DNA of 64,000 bases from Petrolisthes cinctipes (lineage: Eukaryota > Arthropoda > Malacostraca > Decapoda > Porcellanidae): positions 124,001 through 188,000 of the forward strand of contig JAWQEG010001559.1 in the NCBI GenBank assembly GCA_033782935.1. Reading direction: 5' to 3'. The notes under the pieces were generated by a model. It worked only from the letters and a program-made list of their open reading frames with translations. It ran no database searches and was not told the DNA's origin. Position 1 is the stretch's first letter, and each line of letters opens with the position of its first letter. Made by a program: the position numbers and the translations under genes. Below are positions 29,780 through 46,635 of the stretch, in pieces.

Positions 29780-31299
29780 GACACCCACCACCCTATGAAT
29801 GACTGTAGATATTTACAGTCCAAGCACTGTAATGACACTCACACACCCACCACCCTATGAATGACTGTTGAGATTTACAGTCCAAGCTCTGTAATGACAA
29901 CCACACTCCCACCACCCCATAAATAAAGGTTGATATTTATAGTCCAAGTACTGTAATGACACCCACACACCCACCACCACATAAATGACTTAATATTTTC
30001 AGTCCAAGCACTGTAATGACATCGACACACCTACCACCCCATTAATGACTGTTAACATTTACAGTCTGAGCACTGTAATGACACCCACACACCCACCACC
30101 CCATAAATGACTGTTGATATTTACAGTCTAAACAATGTAATGACACCCACACAACCACCACCCCAAAAATGACTGTTGATATTTAAAGTCTAAGCACTGT
30201 AATGACACCCACACACCCACCACTCCATGAATGACTGTTGATATTTACAGTCCAATCTCTGTAATAACACTCACACACCCACGACCCAATGAATGACTGT
30301 TGATATTTACAGTCTAAGCACTGTAATGACACCCACACACCCACCACCCCATGATTGACTGTTGATATTTACAGTCTAAGCACTGTAATGACACCCCCAA
30401 ACCCACAACCCCATGAATTATGGTTGATATTTACAGTCCAAGCATCTTAATGACACCCACACAACCACCACCCCATTAATGACTGTTGATATTTACAGTC
30501 CAAGCACTGTAATGACACACACCACTCTATGAATGACTGTTGATAATTACAATAAAAAAACCCTGTAATGACACCCACACACCCACCACCCCATGAATAA
30601 CTGTTGATATTTACAGTCCAAGCATTCTAATGATACCCACCACCCTATGAATGACTGTTAATATATTAATTAAATCACTGTAATGGCACACATACACCCA
30701 CTACTTCATGAATGACTGTTGATATTTACAGTCCAAACACTGTAATGAAGCCAACACACCCACCACCCCATGATTGACTGTTGATATTTACAGTCCAAGC
30801 ACTGTAATGACACCCACACACCCACAACCCCATGAATGACAGTTGATATTTACAGTCCAAGCACTCTAATGATATCCACCACCTTATGAATGACTGTTAA
30901 TATTTTAATCAAATCACTGTAATGACACTCATCCAACCACCACCCCATGAATGACAGATGATATTTATAGACCAAGCACTGTAATGACATCCACCACCCT
31001 ATAAATGACTGTTGATAATTACAATTAAAACACTGTAATGACACTCACACACCTACCACCCCATGAATGACAGTTGATATTTACAGTCCAAGCAATGTAA
31101 TGACAAACACAAACCCACCACCCCATGATTGAGTATTGATATTTACAGTCTAAGCACTGTAATGACATCCACACACCCACCACCCCATGATTGACTGTTG
31201 ATATTTACAGTCCAATCACTGTAATGACATCCACACACCCACCACCCCATGAATTACTGTTAATATTTACAGTCCAAGCATTCTAATGACACTCACCAC

Positions 31300-34200
31300 C
31301 CTCTGAATGACTGTTGATATTTACTGTCAAAGCACTGTAATAACACTCACACACTCACCAAACCATAAATAACTGTATTATTTACAGTCCAAGCACTGTA
31401 ATGACACCCACATATCCACCACCCAATGAATGATGGTTGAAATTTACAGTCTACGAACGGTAATGACACAGACACACTCACCACCCTTTGAATGACTGTT
31501 GATATTTACAGTCCAAGCACTTTAATGACACCCACACACCCACCACCCCATGAATGACTGTTAATATTTATAGTCCAAGCTCTGTAATGACACCAACAAA
31601 CCCATCAACACATGAATGACTGTTGATATTTACAGTCCAAGCACTGTAATGCCACCCACCACCCCAAGAATAGCTGTTGATATTTATAGTCCATGCGCTA
31701 ATAACACACACACCCAGCACCCCATAAATGACTTGATATTTACAGTCCAAGCACTGTAATGACACGTACACACCCACCACCCCATAAATAACTGTTGATA
31801 TTTACTGTTCAAGCAATCTAATGACACCCACCACCCTATGAATGACTGTAGATATTTACAGTCCAAGCATTGTAATGACACTCACACACCCACCACCCTA
31901 TGAATGACTGCTGAGATTTACAGTCCAAGCTCTGTAATGACAACCACACTCCAACCACCCCATAAATAAAGGTTGATATTTATAGTCCAAGTACTGTAAT
32001 GACACCCAAACACCCACCACCACATAAATGACTTAATATTTTCAGTCCAAGCACTGTAATGACATCGACACACCTACCACCCCATTAATGACTGTTAACA
32101 TTTACAGTCTGAGCACTGTAATGACACCCACACACCCACCACCCAATGAATGACTGTTGATATTTACAGTCCCAGCACTGTAATGACACACTCACACCCA
32201 CCACCCCATAAATGACTGTTGATATTTACAGTCTAAACAATGTAATGACACCCACACAACCACCACCCCAAAAATGACTGTTGATATTTAAAATCTAAGC
32301 ACTGTAATGACACCCACACACCCACCACTCCATGAATGACTGTTGATATTTACAGTCCAATCTCTGTAATAACACTCACACACCCACAACCCAATGAATG
32401 ACTGTTGATATTTACAGTCTAAGCACTGTAATGACACCCACACACCCAACACCCCATGATTGACTGTTGATATTTACAGTCTAAGCACTGTAATGACACC
32501 CCCAAACCCACAACCCCATGAATTATGGTTGATATTTACAGTCCAAGCATCTTAATGACACCCACACAACCACCACCCCATTAATGACTGTTGATATTTA
32601 CAGTCCAAGCACTGTAATGACACACACCACTCTATGAATGACTGTTGATAATTACAATAAAAAAAAACCCTGTAATGACACCCACACACCCACCACCCCA
32701 TGAATAACTGTTGATATTTACAGTCCAAGCACTGTAATGACACACACACACCCACCACCCCAAGAATGACTTTTAATATTTATAGTCCAAGTACTGTAAT
32801 GACATCCACACACCCACCAACCCATGAATGACTGTTGATATTTACAGTCCAAGCTCTGTAATGACACTCATACACCCACCACCCTATAAATGATTGTTGA
32901 TATTTACAGTCCAAGCACTGTAATGACACACACACACCCACCACCCCATAAATGACGGTTGATATTTATAGTCCAAGCAATGTAATGACACCCACACACC
33001 CACCACCCCATAAATGACTGTTGATATTTTCAGTCAAAGCACTGTAATGACATCCACACACCCACTGCCCCATGAATGACTGTTAATATTTACAGTCCAT
33101 GCACTCTAATGACACCCACCACCCTCTTAAAGACTGTTGATATTTACAGTCAAAGCACTGTAATAACACCCACACACTCACCACCCCATGAATGACTGTT
33201 GTTATTCACAGTCCAAGCACTGTAATGACACCCACTCACCCACCACCCAATATATGATGGTTGATATTTACAGTCCAAGAACTGTAATGACACCCACACA
33301 CTCACCACCCCATGAATGACTGTTGATATTTACAGTCCAAGCACTGTAATGACACACTCACACCCTCCCCCCCATAAATAACTGTTGATATTTACAGTCT
33401 AAGCACTGTAATGACACCCACACAAACACCACCCCAAGAATGACTGTTGATATTTATAGTCCAAGCACTGTAATGACACCCACACACCCACCACTCCATT
33501 AATGACCGTTGATATTTACAGTCCAAGCTCTGTAATAACACTTACACACCCACCACCCTATGAATGACTGTTGATATTTACAGTCCAAGCACTGTAATGA
33601 CACCCACACAACCACCAACCCATGATTGATTGTTGATATTTACAGTTCAAGCAATGTAATGACACCCAAACACCCACCACCCTATAAATGACTGTTGATA
33701 TTTACCGTCCAAGCACTGTAATGACACCTACACACCTATCGCCCTATGAATGACTGTTGATATTTACAGTCCAAGCACTGTAATGCCACCCACCACCCAA
33801 TAAATGACTGTTGATATTTACAGTCAAAGCAATGTAATGACACCCACACACCCTCAACCCCATGAATGACTGTAGATATTTACAGTCCAAGCACTCTGAT
33901 GATACCCACCACCCTATGAATGACTGTAGATATTTACAATCAAATCACTGTAACAACACCCATACACCCACCACCCCATGAATGACTGTTGATATTTACA
34001 GTCCAAGCACTGTAATGACACCCACACACCCACCACCCCATGATTGACTGTTGATATTTACAGTCCAAGCACTTTAATGACATCCACACACCCTTCACCC
34101 CATGAATGACTGTTGATATTTACAGTCCAAGCTCTGTAATGACACTCACACACCCACCACCCTATGAATGACTGTTGATGTTTACAGTCCAAGCACTGTA

Positions 34201-37200
34201 ATGACACCCACACACCCACCACCCCATAAATGACTGTTGATATTTATAGTCCAAGCACTGTAATGACACCGACACACCCACCACCATATAAATGACTGTT
34301 GATATTTTCAGTCCAAGCACTGTAATGACACCCAAACACCCACCACCCTATAAATGACTGTTGATATTTACAGTCCAAGCACTGTAATGACACCCACACA
34401 CCTATCACCCTATAAATGACTGTTAAAATTTTAAGTCTAAGCACTGTAATGACACCCACACACCCACCACTCCATGAATGACTGTTGATATTTACAGTCC
34501 AAGCTCTGTAATAACACTCACACACCCACGACCCTATGAAAGACTGTGGATATTTACAGTCTAAGCACTGTAATGACACCCACACACCCACCACCCCATG
34601 ATTGACTGTTGATATTTACAGTCCAAGCACTGTAATGACACCCCCACACCCACAACCCCATGAATTATGGTTGATATTTAAAGTCCAAGCATCTTAATGA
34701 CACCCACACAACCACCACCCCATTAATGACTGTTGATATTTACAGTCCAAACACTGTAATGACACACACCACTCTATGAATGACTGTTGATAATTACAAT
34801 AAAAAAACCCTGTAATGACACCCACACACCCACCACCCCATGAATAACTGTTGATATTTACAGTCCAAGCACTGTAATGACACCCACACACCCACCACCC
34901 CAAGAATGATTTTTGATATTTACAGTCCAAGTACTGTAATGACATCCACACACCCACCAACCCATGAATGACTGTTGATATTTACAGTCCAAGCTCTGTA
35001 CTGACACTCACACACTCACCACCCTATAAATGATTGTTGATATTTACAGTCCAAGCACTGTAATAACACACACACCCACCACCCCATAAATGACGGTTGA
35101 TATTTATAGTCCAAGCAATGTAATGACACCCACACACCCACCACCCCATAAATGACTGTTGATATTTTCAGTCCAAGAACTGTAATGACATCCACACACC
35201 CATTGCCCCATGAATGACTGTTAATATTTACAGTCCATGCACTCTAATGACACCTACCACCCTCCTAAAGACTGTTGATATTTACAGTCAAAGCACTGTA
35301 ATAACACCCACACACTCACCACCCCATGAATGACTGTTGATATTCACAGTCCAAGCACTGTAATGACACCCACTCACCTACCACCCAATATATGATGGTT
35401 GATATTTACAGTCCAAAAACTGTAATGACACCCACACACTCACCACCCCATGAATGACTGTTTATATTTACAGTCCAAGCACTGTAATGACACACTCACA
35501 CCCACCCCCCATAAATGACTGTTGATATTTACAGTCTAAGCACTGTAATGACACCCACACAACCACCACCCCAAGAGTGACTGTTGATATTTATAGTCCA
35601 AGCACTGTAATGACACCCACACACCCACAACTCCATTAATGACTGTTGATATTTACAGTCCAAGCTCTGTAATGACACCCACACACCTATCACCCTATGA
35701 ATGACTGTTGATATTTACAGTCCAAGCACTGTAATGCCACCCACCACCCAATAAATGACTGTTGATATTTACAGTCAAAGCAATGTAATGACACCTAAAC
35801 ACCCATGACCCCATGAATTATAGTTGATATTTACAGTCCAAGCACTGTAATGACACCCACACACCCACAACCCCATTAATGACTATTGATATTTACAGTC
35901 CAAGCACTCGAATGATACCCACCACCCTATGAATGACTGTAGATATTTACAATCAAATCACTGTAACAACACCCATACACCACCACCCCATGAATGACTG
36001 TTAATATTTACAGTCCAAGCACTGTAATGACACCCACACACCAACTACCCCATGACTGAATGTTGATGTTTACAGTCCAAGAATTTTAATGACATCCACA
36101 CACCCACAACCCCATGAATGACTGTTGATATTTACAGTCCAAGATCTGTAATGACACTCACACACCCACCACCCTATGAATGACTGTTGATGTTTACAGT
36201 CCAAGCACTGTAATGACAACCACACACCCACCACCCTATAAATGATGGTTGATATTTATAGTCCAAGCAATGTAATGACACCCACACACCCACCACCACT
36301 TAAATGATGGTTGATATTTATAGTCCAAGCACTATAATGACACCGACACACCCACCACCCCATAAATGACTGTTGATATTTACAGTCCAAGCACTGTAAT
36401 GACACCCACACACCCACAACCCCATGAATGACTGTTGATATTTACTGTCCAAGCACTCTAATGATAACCACGACCCTATGAATGACTGTTGATATTTACA
36501 ATCAAATCACTGTAATGACACCCATACACCCACCACCTCATGAAAGACTGTTGATATTTACAGTCAAAGCAATGTAATGACACCCCAACACCCACGACCC
36601 CATGAATTATAGTTGATATTTACAGTCCAAGCACTGTAATGACACCCACACACCCACAGCCCCATGAATGACTGTTGATATTTACAGTCCAAGCACTGTA
36701 ATGACACCCACCACCCTATGAATGACTGTTGATAATTACAATCAATACACTGTAATGACACTCACACACCTACCACCCCATGAATGACTGTTGACATTTT
36801 CAGTCCAAGCACTGTAATGACACCCTCACACCCACCACCCGATAAATGACTGTTGATATTTACAGTCAAAGCACTGTAATGACACCCCAACACCCACGAC
36901 CCCATGAATTATAGTTGATATTTACATTCCAAGCACTGTAATGACACCCACACACCCACAGCCCCATGAATGACAGTTGATATTTACAGTCCAAGCACTC
37001 TAATGATACCCACCACCTTATGAATGACTGTTAATATTTTAATCAAATCACTGTAATGACACTCACCCAACCACCACCCCATAAATGACTGTTGATATTT
37101 ACAGTCCAAGCACTGTAATGACACCCACCACCCTATAAATGACTGTTGATAATTACGATTAAAACACTGTAATGACACTCACACACCTACCACCCCATGA

Positions 37201-38700
37201 ATGACTGTTGATATTTACAGTCCAAGCACTGTAATGACACCCACACACCCACCACCCCTTGATTGACTGTTGATATTTACAGTCCAAGCAATGTAATGAC
37301 ACCCAAACACCCACCACCCTATAAATGACTGTTGATATTTACAGTCCAAGCAATGTAATGACACCCAAACACCCACCACCCTATAAATGACTGTTGATAT
37401 TTACAGTCCAAGCACTGTAATGACACTCACACAACCACCACCCCATAAATGACTGTTGATATTTACAGTCCAAGCACTGTAATGACACCCACCACCCTAT
37501 AAATGACTGTTGATAATTACAATCAAAACACAGTAATGACACTCACACACCTACCACCCCATGAATGACTTATGACATTTTCAGTACAAGCACTGTAATG
37601 ACACCCTCACACCCACCACCCCATAAATGACTGTTGATATTTACAGTCAAAGCAATGTAATGACACCCCAACACCCACGACCCCATGAATTATAGTTGAT
37701 ATTTACAGTCCAAGCACTGTAATGACACCCACACATCCACAGCCCCATGAATGACTGTTGATATTTACAGTCCAAGCACTTTAATGATACTCACCACCTT
37801 ATGAATGACTGTTGATATTTACAATCAAAACACTGTAATGACACCCATACACCCACCACCCCATGAATGACTGTTGATATTTACAGTCCAATAACTGTAA
37901 TGACAAACACACACCCACCACCCCATGAATGACTGTTAATATATAGAGTCCAAGCACTCTAATGACACCAACCAATCTCTGAATGACTTTTGATATTTAC
38001 AGTCAAAGCACTGTAATAACACCCACACACTCATCACACTACGAATGACTGTTGATATTCACAGTCCAAGCACTGTAATGACACCCACTCAACCGCCACC
38101 TAATGAATGATGGTTGATATTTACAGTCCAAAAACTTTAATTACACACACACAATCACCACCCCATGAATGACTGTTGATATTTACAGTCTAAGCACTGT
38201 AATGACACCCACACAACCACCACACCAAGAACGACTGTTGATATTTACAGTCCAAGCACAGTAATGACACCTACACACCCACCACTCCATGAATAACTGT
38301 TGATATTTACAGTCCAAGCTCTGTAATAACACTCACACACCCACCACCCTATGAATGACTGTTTATATTTAAAGTCCAAGCACTGTAATGACACCCACAC
38401 ACCCACCACCCCATGATTGACTGTTGATATTTACAGTCCAAGCAATGTAATGACACCCAAACACCCACTACCCTATAAATGACTGTTGATATTTACAGTC
38501 CAAGCACAGTAACGACACCCACACACCCATCATCCTATAATTGACTGTTGATATTTACAGTCCAAGCACTGTAATGCTACCCACCACTCAATAAATGACT
38601 GTTGATATTAACACTCAAAGCACTGTAATGACACCCCAACACCCATGACCCCATGAATTATAGTTGATATTTACAGTCCAAGCACTGTAATGACACCCAC
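31300..38700 (+). repeat. sat62 repeated block D, copy 2
   Basis: Partner of about 13440-20700. Near 31570 it lacks exactly two monomers (124 bp) that are present near 13710-13834, and near 36.9 kb it has one extra monomer relative to copy 1. Confidence 0.75.
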
Positions 38701-41700
38701 ACACCCACAACCCCATGAATGACTGTTGATATTTACAGTCCAAGCACTGTAATGACACCCACACACCCACAACCCCATGAATGACAGTTGATATTTACAG
38801 TCCAAGCACTCTAATGATATCCACCACCTTATGAATGACTGTTAATATTTTAATCAAATCACTGTAATGACACTCACCCAACCACCACCCCATAAATGAC
38901 TGTTGATATTTACAGTCCAAGCACTGTAATGACACCCACCACCCTATAAATGACTGTCGATAATTACAGTCCAAGCACTGTAATGACACCTACACACCCA
39001 CCACCCCTTGATTGACTGTTGATATTTACAGTCCAAGCAATGTAATGACACCCAAACACCCACCACCCAATAAATGACTGTTGATATTTACAGTCCAAGC
39101 ATAGTAACAACACCCACACACCCATCATCCTATGATTGACTGTTGATATTTACAGTCCAAGCACTGTAATGCTACCCACCACCCAATAAATGACGGTTGA
39201 TATTTACACTCAAAGCACTGTAATGACACCCCAACACCCACGACCCTTGAATTATAGTTGATATTTATAGTCCAAGCACTGTAATGACACCAACACACCC
39301 ACCACCCCATGATTGACTGTTGATATTAACAGTCCAAGCACTGTAATGACACCCACACACCCACAACCCCATGAATGACAGTTGATATGTACAGTCCAAG
39401 CACTCTAATGATATCCACCACCTTATGAATGACTGTTAATATTTTAATCAAATCACTGTAATGACACTCACCCAACCACCACCCCATGAATGACTGATGA
39501 TATTTACAGTCCAAGCACTGTAATGACACCCATACACCTACCACCAAATGAATGACTGTTGATATTTACAGTCCAAGAACTGTAATGACAACCACACACT
39601 CACCAAACCATAAATAACTGTTATTATTTACAGTCCAAACACTGTATTGACACCCACACACCCACCACCTAATGAATGATGATTGATATTTACAGTCCAA
39701 GAACTGCAATAACACTCACACACTCACCACCCCTTGAATGACTGTTGATATTTGCAGTCCAAGCACTTTCATGATACCCACAAACCCACCACCTCATGAA
39801 TAACTGTTGATATTTACAGTCCAAGCTCTGTAATGACACTCACACACCCACCACAATGAATGAATTACTGTTGATAGTTACAGTTCAAGCACTGTAATGA
39901 CACCCACACACCTACCACCCCATTAATGTTGGTTGATATTTTCAGTCCAAGCACTCTTATGACCCCCACCACAGAATAGATGACTGTTAATATTTACAGT
40001 CCAAGCACTGTAATGACACCCACACACCCACCACCCAATGAATGATGGTTGAAATTTACAGTCTACGAACGGTAATGACACAGACACACTCACCACCCCA
40101 TGAATGACTGTTGATATTTACAGTCCAAGCACTTTAATGACACCCACACACCCACCACCCCATGAATGACTGTTAATATTTACAGTCCAAGGAGTGTAAT
40201 GACATCCACACAACCACCATCCCATGATTGACTGTTGATATTATCAGTACAAACACTGTAATGACACCCAAACACCCACCACCCCATGAATGACTGTTGA
40301 TATTTACAGTCCAAGCTCTGTAATGACACCCACAAACCCATCAACCCATGAATGGCTGTTGATACTTACAGTCCAAGCACTGTAATGCCACCCACCACCC
40401 CATGAATAGCTGTTGATATTAATAGTCCATGCACTAATAACACACACACCCACCACCCCATGAATGACTTGATATTTACAGTCCAAGCACTGTAATGATA
40501 CCCACACACCCAACACCCCATGAATGACTGTGGATATTTACAGTTCAAGCACCATAATGACACCCACACACCAACCACCCAATGAATGACTGCTGATATT
40601 TACATTCAAAGCACTGTAATGACACCCCCACACCCTCCACTCTATGAATTATGGTTGATATTTACAGTCCAAGAACTGTTATGACACGTACACACCCACC
40701 ACCCCATAAATAACTGTTGATATTTACTGTTCAAGCAATCTAATGACACCCACCACCCTATGAATGACTGTAGATATTTACAGTCCAAGCACTGTAATGA
40801 CACTCACACACCCACCACCCTATGAATGACTGTTGAAATTTACAGTCCAAGCTCTGTAATGACAACCACACTCCCACCACCCCATAAATAAAGTTTGATA
40901 TTTATAGTCCAAGTACTGTAATAACACCCACACACCCACCACCACATAAATGACTTAATATTTTCAGTCCAAGCACTGTAATGACATCCACAAACCTACC
41001 ACCCCATTAATGACTGTTAACATTTACAGTCTGAGCACTGTAATGACACCCACACACCCACCACCCAATGAATGACTGTTGATATTTACAGTCCAAGCAC
41101 TGTAATGACACACTCACACCCACCACCCCATAAATGACTGTTGATATTTACAGTCTAAGCACTGTAATGACACCCACACAACCACCACCCCAAAAATGAC
41201 TGTTGATATTTAAAGTCTAAGCACTGTAATGACACCCACACACCCACCACTCCATGAATGACTGTTGATATTTACATTTCAAACTCTGTAATAACACTCA
41301 CACACCCACGACCCTATGAATGACTGTTGATATTTACAGTCTAAGCACTGTAATGACAACCACACACCCACCACCCCATGATTGACTGTTGATATTTACA
41401 GTCTAAGCACTGTAATGACACCCCCACACCCACAACCCCATGAATTATGGTTGATATTTACAGTCCAAGCATCTTAATGACACCCACACAACCACCATCC
41501 CATGAATGACTGTTGATATTTACAGTCCAAGCACTGTAATGACACACTCACACCCACCCACCCCATAAATAACTGTTGATATTTACAGTCTAAGCACTGT
41601 AATGACACCCACACAACCACCACCCCAAGAATGACTGTTGATATTTATAGTCCAAGCACTGTAATGACACCAACACACCCACCACTCCATTAATGACTGT

Positions 41701-43579
41701 TGATATTTACAGTCCAAGCTCTGTAATAACACTTACACACCCACCACCCTAAGAATGACTGTTGATATTTACAGTCCAAGCTCTGTAATGACACCCACAC
41801 AACCACCACCCCATGATTGACTGTTGATATTTACAGTTCAAGCAATGTAATGACACCCAAACACCCACCACCCTATAAATGACTGTTGATATTTATCGTC
41901 CAAGCACTGTAATGACACCCACACACCTATCACCCTATGAATGACTGTTGATATTTACAGTCCAAGCACTGTAATGCCACCCACCACCCAATAAATGACT
42001 GTTGATATTTACAGTCAAAGCAATGCAATGACACCAAAACACCCATGACCCCATGAATTATAGTTGATATTTACAGTCCAAGCACTGTAATGACACCCAC
42101 ACACCCACAACCCCTTGAATGACTGTTGATATTTACAGTCCAAGCACTCTAATGATACCCACCACCCTATGAATGACTGTAGATATTTACAATCAAATCA
42201 CTATAACAACACCCATACACCCACCACCCCATGAATGACTGTTGATATTTACAGTCCAAGCACTGTAATGACACCCACACACCCACCACCCCATCATTGA
42301 CTGTTGATATTTACAGTCCAAGCACTTTAATGACATCCACACACCCACCACCCCATGAATGACTGTTGATATTTACAGTCCAAGCTCTGTAATGACACTC
42401 ACACACCCACCACCCTATGAATGACTGTTGATGTTTACAGTCCAAGCACTGTAATGACACCCACACACCCACCACCCCATAAATGACTGTTGATATTTAT
42501 AGTCCAAGCACTGTAATGACATCCACACACCCACTGCCCCATGAATGACTGTTAATATTTACAGTCCATGCACTCTATGACACCCACCACCCTCTTAAAG
42601 ACTGTTGATATTTACAGTCAAAGCACTGTAATAACACCCACATACTCACCACCCCATGAATGACTGTTGTTATTCACAGTCCAAGCACTGTAATGACACC
42701 CACTCACCCACCACCCAATATATGATGGTTAATATTTACAGTCCAAGAACTGTAATGACACCCACACACTCACCACCTCATGAATGACTGTTGATATTTA
42801 CAGTCCAAGCACTGTAATGACACACTCACACCCACCCCCCCATAAATAACTGTTGATATTTACAGTCTAAGCACTGTAATGACACCCACACAACCACCAC
42901 CCCATGAATGACTGTTGATATTTATAGTCCAAGCACTGTAATGACACCCACACACCCACCACTCCATTAATGACTGTTGATATTTACAGTCCAAACACTG
43001 TAATGACACCGACACACCCACCACCATATAAATGACTGTTGATATTTTCAGTCCAAGCACTGTAATGACATCCACACACCCACTACCCCATGAATGACTG
43101 TTAATATTTAAAATCCAAGCACTTTAATGACACCCACCACCCTCTGAATGACTGTTGATATTTACAGTCAAAGCACTGTAATACACTCACACACTCACCA
43201 AACCATAAATGACTGTTGATATTTACAGTCCAAGCACCGTAATGACACCCCTACAACCACCATCTTATAATTGACTGTTGATATTCATAGCCCAAGCACT
43301 GTAATGACACCCAAACACCCACCACCCCATAATTGACTGTTGATATTTACAGTCCAAGCTCTGTAATGACACCCACTCACCCATCAACCCATGAATGACT
43401 GTTGATATTTACAGTCCAAGCACTGTAATGCCACCCACCACCCCATGAATAGCTGTTGATATTCATAGTCCATGCACTAATAACACACACACACCACCCC
43501 TTGAATGACTTGATATTTACAGTCCAAGCACTGTAATGACACCCACACACCCACCACCCCATTAATGACTGTGGATATT

Positions 43580-46500
43580 TACAGTTCAAGCACCATAATG
43601 ACACCCACACACCAACCACCCAATGAATAACTGTTGATATTTACATTCAAAGCACTGTAATGACACCCACACATCCACCACCCCATAAATAACTGTTGAT
43701 ATTTACTGTCCAAGCAATCTAATGACACCCATCACCCTATGAATGACTGTAGATATTTACAGTCCAAGCACTGTAATGACACTCACACACCCACCACCCT
43801 ATAAATGACTGTTGAGATTTACAGTCCAAGCACTGTAATGACAACCACACTCCTACCACCCCATAAATGACGGTTGATATTTATAGTCCAAGTACCGTAA
43901 TGACACCCACACACCCACCACCCCATAAATGACTTAATATTTTCAGTCCAAGCACTGTAATGACATCCACACACCTACCACCCCATGAATGACTGTTAAC
44001 ATTTACAGTCTGAGCACTGTAATGACACCCACACACCCACCACCCCAAAAATGACTGTTGATATTTAAAGTCCAAGCAATGTAATGACACCCACACACCT
44101 ACCACTCCTTGAATGACTGTTGATATTTACAGTCCAAACACTGTAATGACACACTCACACCCACCAGCCCATAAATGACTGTTGATATTTACAGTCTAAG
44201 CACTGTAATGACACCCACACAACCACCACCCCAAGAATGACTGTTGATATTTATAGTCCAAGCACTGTAATGACACCCACACACCCACCACTCCATTAAT
44301 GACTGTTGATATTTACAGTCCAAGCTCTGTAATAACACTTACACACCCACCACCCTATGAATGACTGTTGATATTTACAGTCCAAGCACTGTAATGACAC
44401 CCACACAACCACCACCCCATGATTGACTGTTGATATTTACAGTTCAAGCAATGTAATGACACCCAAACACCCACCACCCTATAAATGACTGTTGATATTT
44501 ACCGTCCAAGCACTGTAATGACATCCACACACCTATCACCCTATGAATGACTGTTAATATTTACAGTCCAAGCACTGTCATGCCACCCACCACCCAATAA
44601 ATGACTGTTGATATTTACAGTCAAAGCAATGTAATGACACCTAAACACCCATGACCCCATGAATTATGGTTGATATTTACAGTCCAAGCACTGTAATGAC
44701 ACCCACACACCCACAACCCCATGAATGACTGTAAATCAGTCCAAGCACTCTAATGATACCCACCACCCTATGAATGACTGTAGATATTTACAATCAAATC
44801 ACTGTAACAACACCCATACACCCACCACCCCATGAATGACTGTTGATATTTACAGTCCAAGCACTGTAATGACACCCACACACCCACCACCCTATGATTG
44901 ACTGTTGATATTTGCAGTCCATGCACTTTAATGACATCCACACACCCACCACCCCATGAATGACTGTTGATATTTACAGTCCAAGCTCTGTAATGACACT
45001 CACACACCCACCACCCTATGAATGACTGTTGATGTTTACAGTCCAAGCACTGTAATGACACCCACACACCAACCACCCCATAAATGACTGTTGATATTTA
45101 TAGTCCAAGCACTGTAATGACACCGACACACCCACGACCATATAAATGACTGTTGATATTTTCAGTCCAAGCACTGTAATGACAACCACACTCCCACCAC
45201 CCCATAAATAACGGTTGATATTTATAGTCCAAGTACTGTAATGACACCCACACACCCACCATTCCATTAATGACTTAATATTTTCAGTCCAAGCACTGTA
45301 ATGACATCCACACACCTACCACCCCATGAATGACTGTTAACATTTACAGTCTGAGCACTGTAATGACACACACACACCCACCACCCAATAAATGACTGTT
45401 GATATTTACAGTCCAAGCACTGTAATGACACCCACACACCCACTACCCCATGATTGACTGTTGATATTTACAGTCCAAGCACTTTAATGACATCCACACA
45501 CCCACCACCCCATGAATTACTGTTGATATTTACAGTCCAAGCTCTGTAATGACACTCACACACCCACCACCCTATGAATGACTGTTGAGTTTTACAGTCC
45601 AAGCACTGTAATGACACCCACGCACCCACCACCCCATAAATGATGGTAGATATTTATAGTCCAAGCAATGTAATGACACCGACACACCCACCACCATATA
45701 AATGACTGTTGATATTTTCAGTCCAAGCACTGTAATGACATCCACACACCCACTACCCCATGAATTACTGTTAATATTTACAGTCCAAGCACTTTAATGA
45801 CACCCACCACCCTCTGAATGACTGTTGATATTTACAGTCAAAGCACTGTAATACACTCACACACTCACCAAACTATAAATGACTGTTGATATTTACAGTC
45901 CAAGCACTGTAATGACACCCACACACCAACCACCCCATGAATGACTGTTGATATTCACAGTCCAAGCACCGTAATGACACCCCGACAACCACCATCTTAT
46001 AATTGACTGTTGATATTCATAGTCCAAGCACTGTAATGACACCCAAACACCAACCACCCCATAATTGACTGTTGATATTTACAGTTCGATCACCATAATG
46101 ACACCCACACACCAACCACCCAATGAATGACTGTTGATATTTACATTCAAAGCACTGTATTGACACCCACACACCCACCACCCCATAAATAACTGTTGAT
46201 ATTTACTGTCCAAGCAATCTAATGACACCCATCACCCCATGAATGACTGTAGATATTTACAGTCCAAGCACTGTAATAACACTCACACACCCACCACCCT
46301 ATGAATGACTGTTGAGATTTACAGTCCAAGCACTGTAATGACAACCACACTCCCACAACCCCATAAATGACGGTTGATATTTATAGTCCAAGTACCGTAA
46401 TGACACCCACACACCCACCACCCCATAAATGACTTAATATTTTCAGTCCAGGCACTGTAATGACATCCACACACCTACCATCCCATGAATGACTGTTAAC

Positions 46501-46635
46501 ATTTACAGTCTGAACACTGTAATGACACCCACACACCCACCACCCCAAAAATGACTGTTGATATTTAAAGTCCAAGCACTGTAATGACACCCACACACCC
46601 ACCACTCCATGAATGACTGTTGATATTTACAGTCC
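43580..46635 (+). repeat. sat62 duplication, offset 2,500 bp
   Basis: About 43580-44130 recurs at about 46080-46630 at a constant offset of 2,500 bp (43581/46081, 43621/46121, 43881/46381). The sequence between them is sat62 with its own related blocks (about 42.4-43.3 and 44.9-45.9 kb). Confidence 0.7.
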
